Of a DNA stretch of 64,000 nucleotides, positions 44,614 through 53,902 are shown in pieces. The stretch comes from Xenorhabdus sp014467285 (lineage in GTDB: Bacteria > Pseudomonadota > Gammaproteobacteria > Enterobacterales > Enterobacteriaceae), in assembly GCF_014467285.1 (NCBI RefSeq), contig NZ_NKHR01000006.1:124001-188000 (forward strand), written 5' to 3'. How positions within the stretch are numbered: the stretch's first letter is position 1; each line of letters begins with the position of its first letter. The notes beneath the pieces are model-generated. The model was not told where the DNA came from and did not search any database. It saw only the letters and a program-made list of their open reading frames with translations. A program made the translations under genes and the position numbers.

Positions 44614-46470
44614 ATGTCTATTGAAATTAACGTACCTGATATTGGTGCAGATGAAGTTGAAGTTACCGAGATTCTGGTAAACGTAGGTGATACGGTAGAA
44701 GCAGAACAGTCACTGATCACTGTTGAAGGCGATAAGGCTTCCATGGAAGTCCCATCTCCACAGGCGGGTGTAGTTAAAGAAATCAAAGTCGTGGTTGGTG
44801 ATAAAGTTGAAACCGGCAAACTGATCATGATTTTTGAATCCGCAAATGGTGCAGCAGTTGCTGCACCTGCGCAACAGGAAGCAGCAGCTCCGGCTGCGGC
44901 ACCAGCAGCGGTTGAAAGCAAAGAAGTGAATGTGCCAGATATCGGTGGTGACGAAGTTGAAGTTACCGAAATTATGGTAAAAGTAGGTGATACCATCACT
45001 GAAGAACAGTCTCTGATCACCGTTGAAGGTGACAAAGCGTCTATGGAAGTTCCTGCGCCATTCGCGGGTACTGTGAAAGAGATCAAAATTGCCGCTGGCG
45101 ATAAAGTTAAAACTGGCTCTCTGATCATGGTATTCGAAATTGCGGGTTCTGGTGCAGCACCTGTGGCAGCAGCGGCTCCGGCAGCAGCGCCTGCGGCATC
45201 TGCGGCGAAAGAAGTTAACGTACCAGATATCGGTGGTGATGAAGTTGAAGTTACCGAAATCATGGTCAAAGTGGGTGACACCATTGCTGAAGAACAGTCA
45301 CTGATCACTGTTGAAGGCGATAAAGCTTCTATGGAAGTTCCTGCGCCATTCGCGGGTACTGTAAAAGAGATCAAGATTGCGACTGGCGATAAAGTCAAAA
45401 CCGGTTCTCTGATCATGGTATTTGAAGTTGCAGGTGCAGCACCTGCGGCGGCAGCGACTCCGGCTCCAGTGGCTGAACCTGCGAAAGCAGCACCAGCGCC
45501 AGCAGCGAGCAAACCAGCAGAAGGCAAAAACGAATTTGCAGAAAATGACGCTTACGTTCATGCAACTCCAGTGATCCGTCGTCTGGCGCGTGAATTTGGC
45601 GTAAATCTGGCTAAAGTAAAAGGCACAGGCCGTAAAGGTCGCATCCTGCGCGAAGACGTTCAGACTTATGTGAAAGATGCGATTAAACGCGCAGAAGCTG
45701 CACCTGCTGCTGCGGGTGGTGGCCTGCCGGGTATGCTGCCTTGGCCAAAAGTTGATTTCAGCAAGTTTGGTGAAATCGAAGAAGTAGAAATGAGCCGTAT
45801 CCAGAAAATCTCCGGTGCTAACCTGAGCCGTAACTGGGTCATGATCCCTCACGTTAACCTGTTCGATGAAGCGGATATCACTGAAGTTGAAGAATTCCGT
45901 AAACAGCAGAACAAAGAAGCTGAGAAGAAACAGCTAGGCGTGAAGATCACTCCGCTGGTATTCGTCATGAAAGCAGCTGCGAAAGCACTGGAAGCAATGC
46001 CTCGCTTTAACAGCTCCATTTCTGAAGATGGCCAAAAGCTGATCCTGAAAAAATATGTCAACATCGGTATTGCGGTTGATACGCCTAATGGTCTGGTTGT
46101 GCCAGTATTCAAAGATGTCAATAAGAAAGGCATCATGGAACTGTCAAGAGAATTGGCTGAAGTTTCCAAGAAAGCACGTGCTGGTAAGCTGACTGCTTCC
46201 GACATGCAAGGTGGCTGCTTCACCATATCCAGCCTGGGTGGTATCGGTACTACCGGTTTTGCACCAATTGTGAATGCACCAGAAGTGGCAATCATGGGCC
46301 TGTCTCGTTCTTCCATGAAACCTGTCTGGAATGGCAAGGAATTCGTTCCTCGTCTGATTCTGCCTATGTCTCTGTCTTTCGACCACCGTGTGATCGACGG
46401 GGCAGATGGTGCGCGCTTCATCACTTATATTAATCAATTGATGAGCGACATCCGCCGTTTGGTGATGTAA
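44614..46470 (+). CDS. aceF: Pyruvate dehydrogenase E2, dihydrolipoyl acetyltransferase
   Basis: AceF forms the core of the complex and moves the acetyl group to CoA. The 618-residue protein has three tandem lipoyl domains (about 1-80, 105-180, 205-280), each with the lipoylated lysine in GDKASMEVP. Ala/Pro linkers follow, then the peripheral subunit-binding domain (ATPVIRRLAREFGVNLAKVK) and the catalytic domain ending with FDHRVIDGADGARF. Domains 2 and 3 differ at only a few residues. The frame is open from 44539, but the ATG at 44614 with GAGG upstream gives the family start MSIEINVPDIG. Confidence 0.98.
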   Translation: MSIEINVPDIGADEVEVTEILVNVGDTVEAEQSLITVEGDKASMEVPSPQAGVVKEIKVVVGDKVETGKLIMIFESANGAAVAAPAQQEAAAPAAAPAAVESKEVNVPDIGGDEVEVTEIMVKVGDTITEEQSLITVEGDKASMEVPAPFAGTVKEIKIAAGDKVKTGSLIMVFEIAGSGAAPVAAAAPAAAPAASAAKEVNVPDIGGDEVEVTEIMVKVGDTIAEEQSLITVEGDKASMEVPAPFAGTVKEIKIATGDKVKTGSLIMVFEVAGAAPAAAATPAPVAEPAKAAPAPAASKPAEGKNEFAENDAYVHATPVIRRLAREFGVNLAKVKGTGRKGRILREDVQTYVKDAIKRAEAAPAAAGGGLPGMLPWPKVDFSKFGEIEEVEMSRIQKISGANLSRNWVMIPHVNLFDEADITEVEEFRKQQNKEAEKKQLGVKITPLVFVMKAAAKALEAMPRFNSSISEDGQKLILKKYVNIGIAVDTPNGLVVPVFKDVNKKGIMELSRELAEVSKKARAGKLTASDMQGGCFTISSLGGIGTTGFAPIVNAPEVAIMGLSRSSMKPVWNGKEFVPRLILPMSLSFDHRVIDGADGARFITYINQLMSDIRRLVM

Positions 46471-46475
46471 TGCAA

Positions 46476-46496
46476 AGGCCGGTGAATAACCGGCCT
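46476..46496 (+). terminator. Hairpin between aceF and lpdA
   Basis: A perfect 8-bp GC-rich stem (46476-46483 with 46489-46496) with a 5-base loop begins 6 bases after the aceF stop. No T tract follows. It is more likely a partial terminator or mRNA 3'-end stabiliser than a full stop. Confidence 0.5.
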
Positions 46497-46672
46497 AATA
46501 ATGACTAGCGTGACAGATATTTTCTCCTTTCATCTGGCAGGTTGAGATTTCTGTCACGTTAACGCGCTTTTCAGGTTATTTACAATTTTGTAAACTGCTC
46601 GCGGTGTGTACGTCCCGGTGGAATATGGTTTTTTTTCGTCTGACCCGCCGGACAAACAATTAAGAGGTCATG

Positions 46673-48100
46673 ATGAGTACTGAAATTAAAGCCCAGGTAG
46701 TGGTGCTTGGAGCAGGCCCTGCTGGGTATTCTGCTGCTTTCCGTTGTGCAGACTTAGGTTTGGAAACTGTTCTGGTTGAACGTTATTCCACTCTGGGTGG
46801 TGTTTGCCTTAACGTGGGTTGTATCCCATCCAAGGCGCTGCTTCATGTAGCAAAAGTGATTGAAGAAGCAAAAGCGCTGGCACAACACGGTATCGTGTTT
46901 GGTGAGCCACAAACTGATATCGATAAGATCCGTCTCTGGAAAGAAAAAGTCATTTCTCAGTTGACAGGTGGTCTGGGCGGCATGGCTAAAGGCCGTAAAG
47001 TTAACGTTGTTAACGGTGTTGGTAAATTTACTGGTGCTAACACTCTGGTAGTAGAAGGCGAGAACGGCGCAACAACAATTAATTTTGATAATGCCATTAT
47101 CGCAGCGGGTTCACGCCCAATTCAGCTACCATTCATTCCACATGATGATCCTCGCGTATGGGATTCTACCGATGCTCTGGAACTGAAAACTGTTCCGGAA
47201 CGCCTGCTGGTAATGGGAGGCGGTATTATCGGTCTGGAAATGGGTACTGTTTATCACGCTCTGGGTTCTCAGATCGACGTGGTTGAAATGTTCGATCAAG
47301 TGATCCCTGCTGCGGACAAAGACATTGTTAAAGTGTTCACTAAGCGTGTCAGCAAGAAGTTCAACCTGATGCTGGAAACTAAAGTGACCGCAGTAGAAGC
47401 TAAAGAAGATGGCATCTACGTAACAATGGAAGGCAAAAAAGCACCTGCTGAACCACAGCGTTATGATGCAGTTCTGGTTGCTATCGGTCGTGTACCAAAC
47501 GGCAAGCTGCTGGATGCTGGCAAAGCGGGCGTTGAAGTTGATGATCGCGGCTTTATCCATGTGGATAAACAAATGCGTACTAACGTACCTCACATCTTCG
47601 CTATCGGCGATATCGTTGGTCAGCCAATGCTGGCACACAAAGGTGTTCACGAAGGTCACGTTGCTGCTGAAGTTATTTCTGGTAAGAAACACTACTTCGA
47701 TCCGAAAGTTATTCCATCCATCGCTTACACTGAGCCAGAAGTGGCATGGGTTGGCCTGACTGAGAAAGAAGCGAAAGAAAAAGGTATCAGCTATGAGACC
47801 GCGACTTTCCCATGGGCAGCATCTGGTCGTGCAATCGCATCTGACTGTTCAGATGGTATGACTAAGTTGATTTTCGATAAAGAAACTAACCGCATTATCG
47901 GTGGTGCTGTTGTTGGTACTAACGGCGGTGAACTGCTAGGTGAAATCGGTCTGGCTATCGAAATGGGTTGTGATGCAGAAGATATCGCTCTGACTATCCA
48001 CGCTCACCCGACACTGTATGAATCAATCGGTATGGCTGCGGAAATTTACGAAGGCAGCATTACTGACTTGCCAAACCCTAAGGCAAAGAAAAAGAAATAA
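46673..48100 (+). CDS. lpdA: Dihydrolipoyl dehydrogenase (E3)
   Basis: Lpd reoxidises dihydrolipoamide in pyruvate and 2-oxoglutarate dehydrogenases and the glycine cleavage system. The 475-residue flavoprotein has the FAD loop VVLGAGPAGYSAAF, the redox disulfide GGVCLNVGCIPSKALL, the NAD loop VMGGGIIGLEMG and the C-terminal HAHPTLYE with the catalytic His-Glu. Two adjacent ATG codons are in frame; the second (46673) has the better spacing from AAGAGG and matches the E. coli start. A 200-base spacer from aceF leaves room for its own promoter. Confidence 0.98.
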   Translation: MSTEIKAQVVVLGAGPAGYSAAFRCADLGLETVLVERYSTLGGVCLNVGCIPSKALLHVAKVIEEAKALAQHGIVFGEPQTDIDKIRLWKEKVISQLTGGLGGMAKGRKVNVVNGVGKFTGANTLVVEGENGATTINFDNAIIAAGSRPIQLPFIPHDDPRVWDSTDALELKTVPERLLVMGGGIIGLEMGTVYHALGSQIDVVEMFDQVIPAADKDIVKVFTKRVSKKFNLMLETKVTAVEAKEDGIYVTMEGKKAPAEPQRYDAVLVAIGRVPNGKLLDAGKAGVEVDDRGFIHVDKQMRTNVPHIFAIGDIVGQPMLAHKGVHEGHVAAEVISGKKHYFDPKVIPSIAYTEPEVAWVGLTEKEAKEKGISYETATFPWAASGRAIASDCSDGMTKLIFDKETNRIIGGAVVGTNGGELLGEIGLAIEMGCDAEDIALTIHAHPTLYESIGMAAEIYEGSITDLPNPKAKKKK

Positions 48101-48117
48101 CGCATTAGGTTTTTGCA

Positions 48118-48258
48118 TTATTTTTTGCAGTGATAATAAGCGGCTTCCATATTGGGAGCCGTTTTAGCTTGATATTCAGGGTAATATTTCTCTTCCATAA
48201 TAATTGCAGAATTATAGCCTGCACCTACTGTAGCGTCATGTTCTTCTCTATTAAGCAT
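48118..48258 (-). CDS. Small hypothetical protein, 46 residues
   Basis: A 46-codon frame on the reverse strand, MLNREEHDATVGAGYNSAII at the start and MEAAYYHCKK at the end. The ATG (48258-48256) is preceded by GAAAGGA with 7-base spacing, a near-ideal ribosome site. The product is hydrophilic, with a Tyr-rich middle (EEKYYPEY). It converges on lpdA: its stop lies 17 bases after the lpdA stop, and the lpdA terminator hairpin falls inside its coding sequence. I do not recognise it. It could be a genuine small protein or a chance frame with a good ribosome site. Confidence 0.45.
   Translation of the reverse strand: MLNREEHDATVGAGYNSAIIMEEKYYPEYQAKTAPNMEAAYYHCKK
48141..48165 (+). terminator. Terminator after lpdA
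   Basis: An 8-bp stem with one G-T pair (48141-48148 with 48154-48161), 5-base loop and TTTT tract lies 40 bases after the lpdA stop. It overlaps the small reverse-strand frame described separately. Confidence 0.65.
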
Positions 48259-48757
48259 AATGATATCCTTTCAAACGGTATTGGCATTAGCTTTGGAATG
48301 GCTTCTGGTTTTTGGGATAAAATGTGAAGTATTACTTATTTGTTGATATTGAAAGTTTGTTGAACTGTGTACAGTGATCAGAAATACTGTTAAGAAAAAG
48401 ATGAGCATGGAAAGTCAGTGCATTCAGTAAAAATTCAGAGGGAAATTAAAGTATTTTCGAGTCTCAATAGAAAAAAATAGCATATCCATCTATAAATACT
48501 CCTTTTAATGATATTTATCTAGAATTTTATCACTGTGTAATGTTGATTTTATGTGAATGAATTAACATGTCATTCAAATTTTGGTATGCTAAATGCCCGA
48601 AGCTGAGCATAATTATGATGTTATGCGAGCAAAATCCTCTGACCTGGCACCCTTGATGATTGTTTTAGAAGGTTATTTTAGATGATCGTTTTGGATGATC
48701 ATTACCGGGTGCAGACAGCCGGGTATATAAAATGACAATGAGAGCGAGGAGAAAGTC
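48259..48757. other. Spacer upstream of acnB
   Basis: About 500 bases, AT-rich, without a convincing forward gene. It should carry the acnB promoter, which I cannot place with confidence. A near-identical 12-mer, GATGATTGTTTT (48655) and GATGATCGTTTT (48681), occurs twice about 26 bases apart close to acnB. E. coli has yacH between lpd and acnB; it is absent here. Confidence 0.6.
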
Positions 48758-51355
48758 GTGCTAGAAGAATACCGCAAGCACGTAGCCGAGCGTGCAGCTC
48801 AAGGCATCGTCCCTAAGCCATTAGACGCAGCTCAAGCAGCAGCGCTGGTCGAATTACTGAAGAACCCACCTAAAGGTGAAGAAGATTTCCTGTTAGATCT
48901 ACTGACCAACCGCGTTCCCCCTGGTGTAGACGAGGCCGCTTATGTTAAAGCGGGTTTCCTTGCTGCTATTGCGAAGGGTGAAACAACTTCACCACTTGTT
49001 ACAGCAGAAAAAGCCATTGAATTACTGGGAACCATGCAAGGTGGGTATAACATTCACGCTTTAATTGATGCCCTTGATGATGAAAAATTGGCACCTATTG
49101 CGGCGAAAGCGCTTTCTCATACTTTGCTGATGTTTGACAGCTTCTATGATGTGGAAGAAAAAGCAAAAGCGGGTAATGTTCATGCCAAACAGATTATTCA
49201 GTCATGGGCTGATGCTGACTGGTTCCTTGAACGCCCCGAATTGGCAGAAAAAATCACAGTGACTGTATTCAAGGTCACGGGTGAAACGAACACCGATGAT
49301 CTCTCCCCTGCGCCTGATGCTTGGTCACGCCCTGATATTCCTCTGCATGCTCTGGCAATGCTTAAGAATGCCCGTGAAGGTATTGAACCCGATCAAGCCG
49401 GAGTCGTGGGCCCGATTAAGCAAATCGAAGCACTGGCTAAAAAAGGTTACCCGTTGGCTTACGTTGGTGATGTTGTCGGTACAGGCTCTTCCCGTAAATC
49501 AGCAACTAACTCCGTATTGTGGTTTATGGGAGAAGATATTCCATTTGTACCAAATAAACGTGGTGCAGGTGTGGTATTGGGTGGAAAAATTGCCCCCATC
49601 TTCTTCAATACCATGGAAGATGCAGGGGCGTTACCAATCGAAGTTGATGTTTCTAAACTCAATATGGGTGATTTGATTGATATCTATCCATATAAAGGTG
49701 AAATCCGTCAGCACGAAACCAATGAATTATTGTCTACTTTTGAACTGAAAACGGATGTATTGATCGATGAAGTGCGTGCCGGTGGTCGTATTCCATTGAT
49801 TATCGGTCGTGGTTTGACTGGAAAAGCGCGTGAATCATTAGGCTTGCCACACAGTGATGTATTCCGTCAGGCAAAAGCGGTTGCGAAAAGCGATCGCGGT
49901 TTCTCATTGGCACAAAAAATGGTCGGCCGTGCTTGCGGTACAGTGGGTATCCGTCCGGGAGAATATTGTGAGCCTAAGATGACATCTGTGGGTTCTCAGG
50001 ACACCACAGGGCCAATGACACGGGACGAATTGAAGGATCTGGCGTGTCTGGGCTTTTCTGCGGATTTGGTCATGCAGTCATTCTGTCATACCGCCGCTTA
50101 TCCAAAACCTGTTGATGTGACCACACATCATACTTTGCCTGATTTCATCATGAACCGTGGCGGGGTATCACTGCGTCCGGGAGATGGCATTATCCACTCA
50201 TGGCTGAACCGTATGTTGCTGCCGGATACCGTGGGTACAGGGGGAGATTCTCATACTCGTTTCCCAATTGGTATTTCTTTCCCGGCTGGTTCTGGTCTGG
50301 TGGCATTCGCTGCGGCAACAGGTGTTATGCCGTTGGATATGCCTGAATCAGTATTGGTTCGTTTTAAAGGAAAAATGCAACCTGGCATTACTCTGCGTGA
50401 TCTGGTGCATGCAATTCCTTACTATGCGATTCAACAAGGTTTGCTGACTGTTGAGAAGAAGGGTAAGAAAAATATCTTCTCTGGCCGCATTCTTGAGATT
50501 GAAGGTTTGCCAGAACTTAAAGTTGAACAGGCATTCGAATTGGCTGACGCATCAGCGGAACGCTCTGCGGCTGGCTGTACCATTAAGCTGGATAAAGCGC
50601 CAATCATTGAATATCTGCAATCAAATATCATATTGCTGAAATGGATGATTGCGGAAGGTTATGGTGATCGCCGGACACTGGAACGCCGTATTATAGGTAT
50701 GGAAAACTGGCTGAAAGATCCTCAATTGCTGGAAGCAGATGCCGATGCTGAATATGCTGCGGTGATTGAAATCGATCTGGCTGAGATTAAAGAACCTATT
50801 TTGTGTGCGCCGAATGATCCAGATGATGCACGGTTGTTATCAGAAGTTGCTAACAGCAAAATTGACGAGGTCTTTATCGGTTCTTGCATGACCAATATCG
50901 GCCATTTCCGTGCAGCAGGCAAATTGCTGGATCAGCATAAAGGTCAATTACCGACTCGTTTGTGGGTTGCACCACCAACCAAGATGGATGCCGCTCAATT
51001 AACGGAGGAAGGCTATTACAGCGTCTTTGGTAAGAGTGGGGCACGTATTGAGATCCCTGGCTGTTCATTGTGCATGGGTAATCAGGCGCGAGTGGCAGAT
51101 GGTGCAACTGTGGTATCAACTTCTACCCGTAACTTCCCGAACCGTCTCGGTACTGGTGCAAATGTTTATCTGGCTTCTGCGGAGCTGGCGGCGGTGGCGT
51201 CATTGTTGGGCCGTTTGCCAACATCAGCAGAGTATTTGCAGTTCATGGATAAAGTCGATGAAACAGCAGCAGATACTTATCGTTACCTCAATTTTGATCA
51301 ATTGGATCAGTACACAGAAAAAGCGGATGGTGTGATCTTCCAAACCGCTGTGTAA
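48758..51355 (+). CDS. acnB: Aconitate hydratase B
   Basis: AcnB is the main TCA-cycle aconitase; it also cleaves methylisocitrate intermediates and binds mRNA as an apo-protein in E. coli. The 865-residue protein (E. coli 865) has an N-terminal HEAT-like domain, the swivel domain (DVVGTGSSRKSATNSVLWF) and the iron-sulfur domains with cysteines in GSCMTNIGHFRAAGK and GCSLCMGNQARV. The start is GTG at 48758, preceded by GAGGAG. Confidence 0.98.
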   Translation: MLEEYRKHVAERAAQGIVPKPLDAAQAAALVELLKNPPKGEEDFLLDLLTNRVPPGVDEAAYVKAGFLAAIAKGETTSPLVTAEKAIELLGTMQGGYNIHALIDALDDEKLAPIAAKALSHTLLMFDSFYDVEEKAKAGNVHAKQIIQSWADADWFLERPELAEKITVTVFKVTGETNTDDLSPAPDAWSRPDIPLHALAMLKNAREGIEPDQAGVVGPIKQIEALAKKGYPLAYVGDVVGTGSSRKSATNSVLWFMGEDIPFVPNKRGAGVVLGGKIAPIFFNTMEDAGALPIEVDVSKLNMGDLIDIYPYKGEIRQHETNELLSTFELKTDVLIDEVRAGGRIPLIIGRGLTGKARESLGLPHSDVFRQAKAVAKSDRGFSLAQKMVGRACGTVGIRPGEYCEPKMTSVGSQDTTGPMTRDELKDLACLGFSADLVMQSFCHTAAYPKPVDVTTHHTLPDFIMNRGGVSLRPGDGIIHSWLNRMLLPDTVGTGGDSHTRFPIGISFPAGSGLVAFAAATGVMPLDMPESVLVRFKGKMQPGITLRDLVHAIPYYAIQQGLLTVEKKGKKNIFSGRILEIEGLPELKVEQAFELADASAERSAAGCTIKLDKAPIIEYLQSNIILLKWMIAEGYGDRRTLERRIIGMENWLKDPQLLEADADAEYAAVIEIDLAEIKEPILCAPNDPDDARLLSEVANSKIDEVFIGSCMTNIGHFRAAGKLLDQHKGQLPTRLWVAPPTKMDAAQLTEEGYYSVFGKSGARIEIPGCSLCMGNQARVADGATVVSTSTRNFPNRLGTGANVYLASAELAAVASLLGRLPTSAEYLQFMDKVDETAADTYRYLNFDQLDQYTEKADGVIFQTAV

Positions 51356-51374
51356 AAAAGTATATTGCATGAAT

Positions 51375-51398
51375 GGGAGGCAAAGGCCTCCCTTTTTT
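51375..51398 (+). terminator. Terminator after acnB
   Basis: A perfect 7-bp GC-rich stem (51375-51381 with 51386-51392), a 4-base loop and T6 lie 20 bases after the acnB stop. This is a textbook intrinsic terminator. Confidence 0.93.
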
Positions 51399-51504
51399 AT
51401 GTCAGTTTTTGTGTCAGTTTGTGGACTACTTCAGAGGTGGGCTAATCAGAAATGTTTAAAATCCAATCGTGTTAGTCATAGGCAAAAGATAGTGGAGGTG
51501 TGTA

Positions 51505-51876
51505 ATGGAATATGAATTTATGCAGGATATTACTGGTCACGTGACAACATCTTTTTCAATGGATCATGAAGCTGTAGGCCATTGGTTAAATGAAGAAGTC
51601 AAAGGTGATTTGGGCATACTGGATAAAATCACGGTGGCTTTGAAGGATATTAAAGGCAGCGAACGTCAGTGGCAGCTAGCAGGCCATGAGTATACTTTAT
51701 TGATGAGCGAGGATGAAATCATGATCCGGGCTAATCAACTCCAGTTTGACACTGAGATGATAGAAGAAGGAATGAGTTACTATGATAACGAAAGTCTGGC
51801 TTTTTGTGGCACAGACGATTTTATCGTTATGTTAGCCGATTACAGAGAGTTTATTTTGCAAAGAAATCAAACATAA
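51505..51876 (+). CDS. yacL: UPF0231 family protein YacL
   Basis: A 123-residue protein of unknown function, conserved in enterobacteria downstream of acnB. The sequence begins MEYEFMQDITGHVTTSFSMD and contains EVKGDLGILDKI and LMSEDEIMIRANQLQ, as I recall for the family. It is acidic and shows no membrane segment. The ribosome site is GTGGAGG. Two partial GCCG-containing repeats of about 16 bp follow before mscS. Confidence 0.9.
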   Translation: MEYEFMQDITGHVTTSFSMDHEAVGHWLNEEVKGDLGILDKITVALKDIKGSERQWQLAGHEYTLLMSEDEIMIRANQLQFDTEMIEEGMSYYDNESLAFCGTDDFIVMLADYREFILQRNQT

Positions 51877-52066
51877 GTATTAGTGTTCAACCTATGATAG
51901 CTTTCTGCCATAATCGATATTTCATCACATAGGTGTATTGTGATAGTGGCTTTTCTATTTTTTGAACAGGAACCTATGTATTTCGGTGGTGCTTATGGCT
52001 ATTAACAATGCCGGATATTAACAAAGCCGAATGGAGATAGGTTCCAACAATAACGGTGGGCTTTGT

Positions 52067-52939
52067 ATGGAAGAGATCAATCTGTCAAATGAGATTGATA
52101 AAGCAGCGGGCTGGTTTACTAACAATCAGGATCTATTGATTCAGTATGCGGTGAATGTTGTATCTGCCATCCTGATTCTTATCATTGGCTTATTTGTCGC
52201 TAAGGTAGTCAGTAAAGCCGTCAGGCGTGTTATGTCATTGCGTGGTGTTGATGCCACTATTTCTGATTTTTTATCCGCAATTATGCGTTACGCTGTCATT
52301 GCATTTACGATTATTGCAGTTCTTGGCAAGTTAGGTATTCAGACCGCATCTGTGATTGCAGTCATCGGTGCGGCAGGTTTGGCAGTCGGTCTGGCATTAC
52401 AAGGATCGTTGTCTAATTTCGCTGCTGGTGTTTTGCTGGTGCTGTTCCGCCCACTCCGTACTGGTGAATATGTCATGATCGGTGCTGTGGAAGGAACTGT
52501 TGTGCAGGTGCAGATTTTCTCTACGACATTGCGCACGGCAGATGATCGTATCATCGTGATCCCCAATGGTAAGATTATTGCGGACAATATTATCAATACC
52601 AGCCGTGAACCTAACCGCCGTACCCAGATTATGGTGGGGGTTGCGTATAATGCAGATATTGATGAAGTGAAAAAAGTGTTGGGTGATGTGATTCAAGCGG
52701 ATGAACGCATTCAACATGAAAGAGGCGTTACTATACGCCTGCACGAAATGGCTCCTTCGTCATTGAATTTTGTTGTGCGAGTATGGACGACCAACGGTGA
52801 CGCGTGGAACGTGTACTGGGATTTAATGGAAAACTTTAAGCGTACTTTAGATAAACACAATATCGGTATTCCATTCCCACAAATGGATGTTTACTTGCAT
52901 CAGCAACAAACCGCCTTACAGAAAAAGACGGAAGAATAA
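52067..52939 (+). CDS. mscS: Small-conductance mechanosensitive channel MscS
   Basis: MscS opens under membrane tension to release solutes on osmotic downshock. The 290-residue protein (E. coli 286) has three N-terminal membrane helices. The pore-lining TM3 is GAAGLAVGLALQGSLSNFAA, followed by the beta domain (IFSTTLRTADDRIIVIPNG) and the cytoplasmic cage. The frame is open from 52031, but the ATG at 52067 matches the family N-terminus. Confidence 0.95.
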   Translation: MEEINLSNEIDKAAGWFTNNQDLLIQYAVNVVSAILILIIGLFVAKVVSKAVRRVMSLRGVDATISDFLSAIMRYAVIAFTIIAVLGKLGIQTASVIAVIGAAGLAVGLALQGSLSNFAAGVLLVLFRPLRTGEYVMIGAVEGTVVQVQIFSTTLRTADDRIIVIPNGKIIADNIINTSREPNRRTQIMVGVAYNADIDEVKKVLGDVIQADERIQHERGVTIRLHEMAPSSLNFVVRVWTTNGDAWNVYWDLMENFKRTLDKHNIGIPFPQMDVYLHQQQTALQKKTEE

Positions 52940-52949
52940 TTAAAAGATC

Positions 52950-52980
52950 TTGGTGTGAGCATTTCCATGACTCACACCAA
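52950..52980 (+). terminator. Hairpin after mscS
   Basis: A perfect 10-bp stem (52950-52959 with 52971-52980) with an 11-base loop starts 11 bases after the mscS stop. The following sequence is not T-rich, so termination efficiency is uncertain. Confidence 0.55.
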
Positions 52981-53106
52981 ATTCGGATACAATTCCCATT
53001 ATTTTTTCTAATGATGGATAAGAATCATTCATTTTCCCTAATATACTATTATTGGCTAATATGCACTGATACCATAACTAATTGAATAATTATTAGGAAT
53101 TTTTGC

Positions 53107-53730
53107 ATGTTTTCGATATTCATACAGGGCTTTTTTCTCAGTGCCGCGATGATCCTTCCCCTTGGGCCACAAAATGTATTTGTGATGCAGCAAGGAAGCA
53201 AAAAACAGTTCCATTTAATGAGTGCCGCGTTATGTTCCACTAGTGATGCGATCCTCATTGCAGCGGGAATATTTGGCGGAAGTGCTTTGCTTGGGCAATC
53301 GACATTTTTGCTGCAAGCCGTGACATGGGGTGGTATCGCATTTTTACTATGGTATGGTTGGGGGGCTTTTCGGACAGCACTATCGACGGAAGTTAAACTC
53401 TCCTCTGCTGAAAATATCATCCAAAGCCGTTGGCGGGTTATAGTAGCTCTCTTTGCGGTGACCTGGCTGAATCCTCATGTTTATCTGGACACGTTCGTTG
53501 TGTTGGGAAGCATAGGCGGGCAACTATCAATCGAGCTTAGGCCGTGGTTTACCCTCGGCGCGGTCATGGCATCAATCAGTTGGTTTTTTGCATTGTCATT
53601 TTTGGCTGCGTGGTTTTCACCTGTACTGAATCAACCGCGATCACAACGTATCATCAATGTTTTTGTTGGTTGTGTGATGTGGTATATCGCTTGGGGCTTA
53701 CTTAAGCAAGGATTACAGATTTTTTATTGA
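53107..53730 (+). CDS. argO: Arginine exporter ArgO (LysE family)
   Basis: ArgO exports L-arginine and is activated by ArgP in E. coli. The 207-residue product has about six membrane helices and LysE-family segments MILPLGPQNVFVMQQG and VTWLNPHVYLDTFVVLGS. E. coli ArgO has 211 residues. argP lies close by, beyond yggE, supporting the assignment. Confidence 0.95.
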   Translation: MFSIFIQGFFLSAAMILPLGPQNVFVMQQGSKKQFHLMSAALCSTSDAILIAAGIFGGSALLGQSTFLLQAVTWGGIAFLLWYGWGAFRTALSTEVKLSSAENIIQSRWRVIVALFAVTWLNPHVYLDTFVVLGSIGGQLSIELRPWFTLGAVMASISWFFALSFLAAWFSPVLNQPRSQRIINVFVGCVMWYIAWGLLKQGLQIFY

Positions 53731-53750
53731 TTTCAATACTTCTTCATAGA

Positions 53751-53840
53751 TAGTAAGTTCATGGGTAGTATGCTCATGGATAAATAGTATGTTCATGGAT
53801 AAATAGTATATTCATGGATAAATAGTGTGTTCATAGATAG
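53751..53840. repeat. About 5 x 19 bp tandem repeat between argO and yggE
   Basis: Three good 19-bp units start at 53766, 53785 and 53804 (consensus TAGTATGTTCATGGATAAA). They are flanked by a 15-bp partial unit at 53751 and a degenerate unit at 53823. The array fills most of the spacer and ends about 50 bases before the yggE ribosome site. Confidence 0.9.
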
Positions 53841-53902
53841 TGTGCTAATGTTTCTGAAAAGCACCTTACTCATGTAATTTTGTTGTATTTGAAGGAGGTT
53901 TT

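Noticed and set aside
44277..45527. A 416-codon open frame on the reverse strand across aceE and aceF
   Set aside because: It is the antisense shadow of the Ala/Pro/Glu-rich, GC-rich lipoyl domains; the product is low-complexity Ala/Ser/Thr and the forward genes are certain.
48130..48327. A 65-codon forward frame downstream of lpdA
   Set aside because: No ribosome site, begins inside the lpdA terminator region, and overlaps the more convincing reverse small frame.
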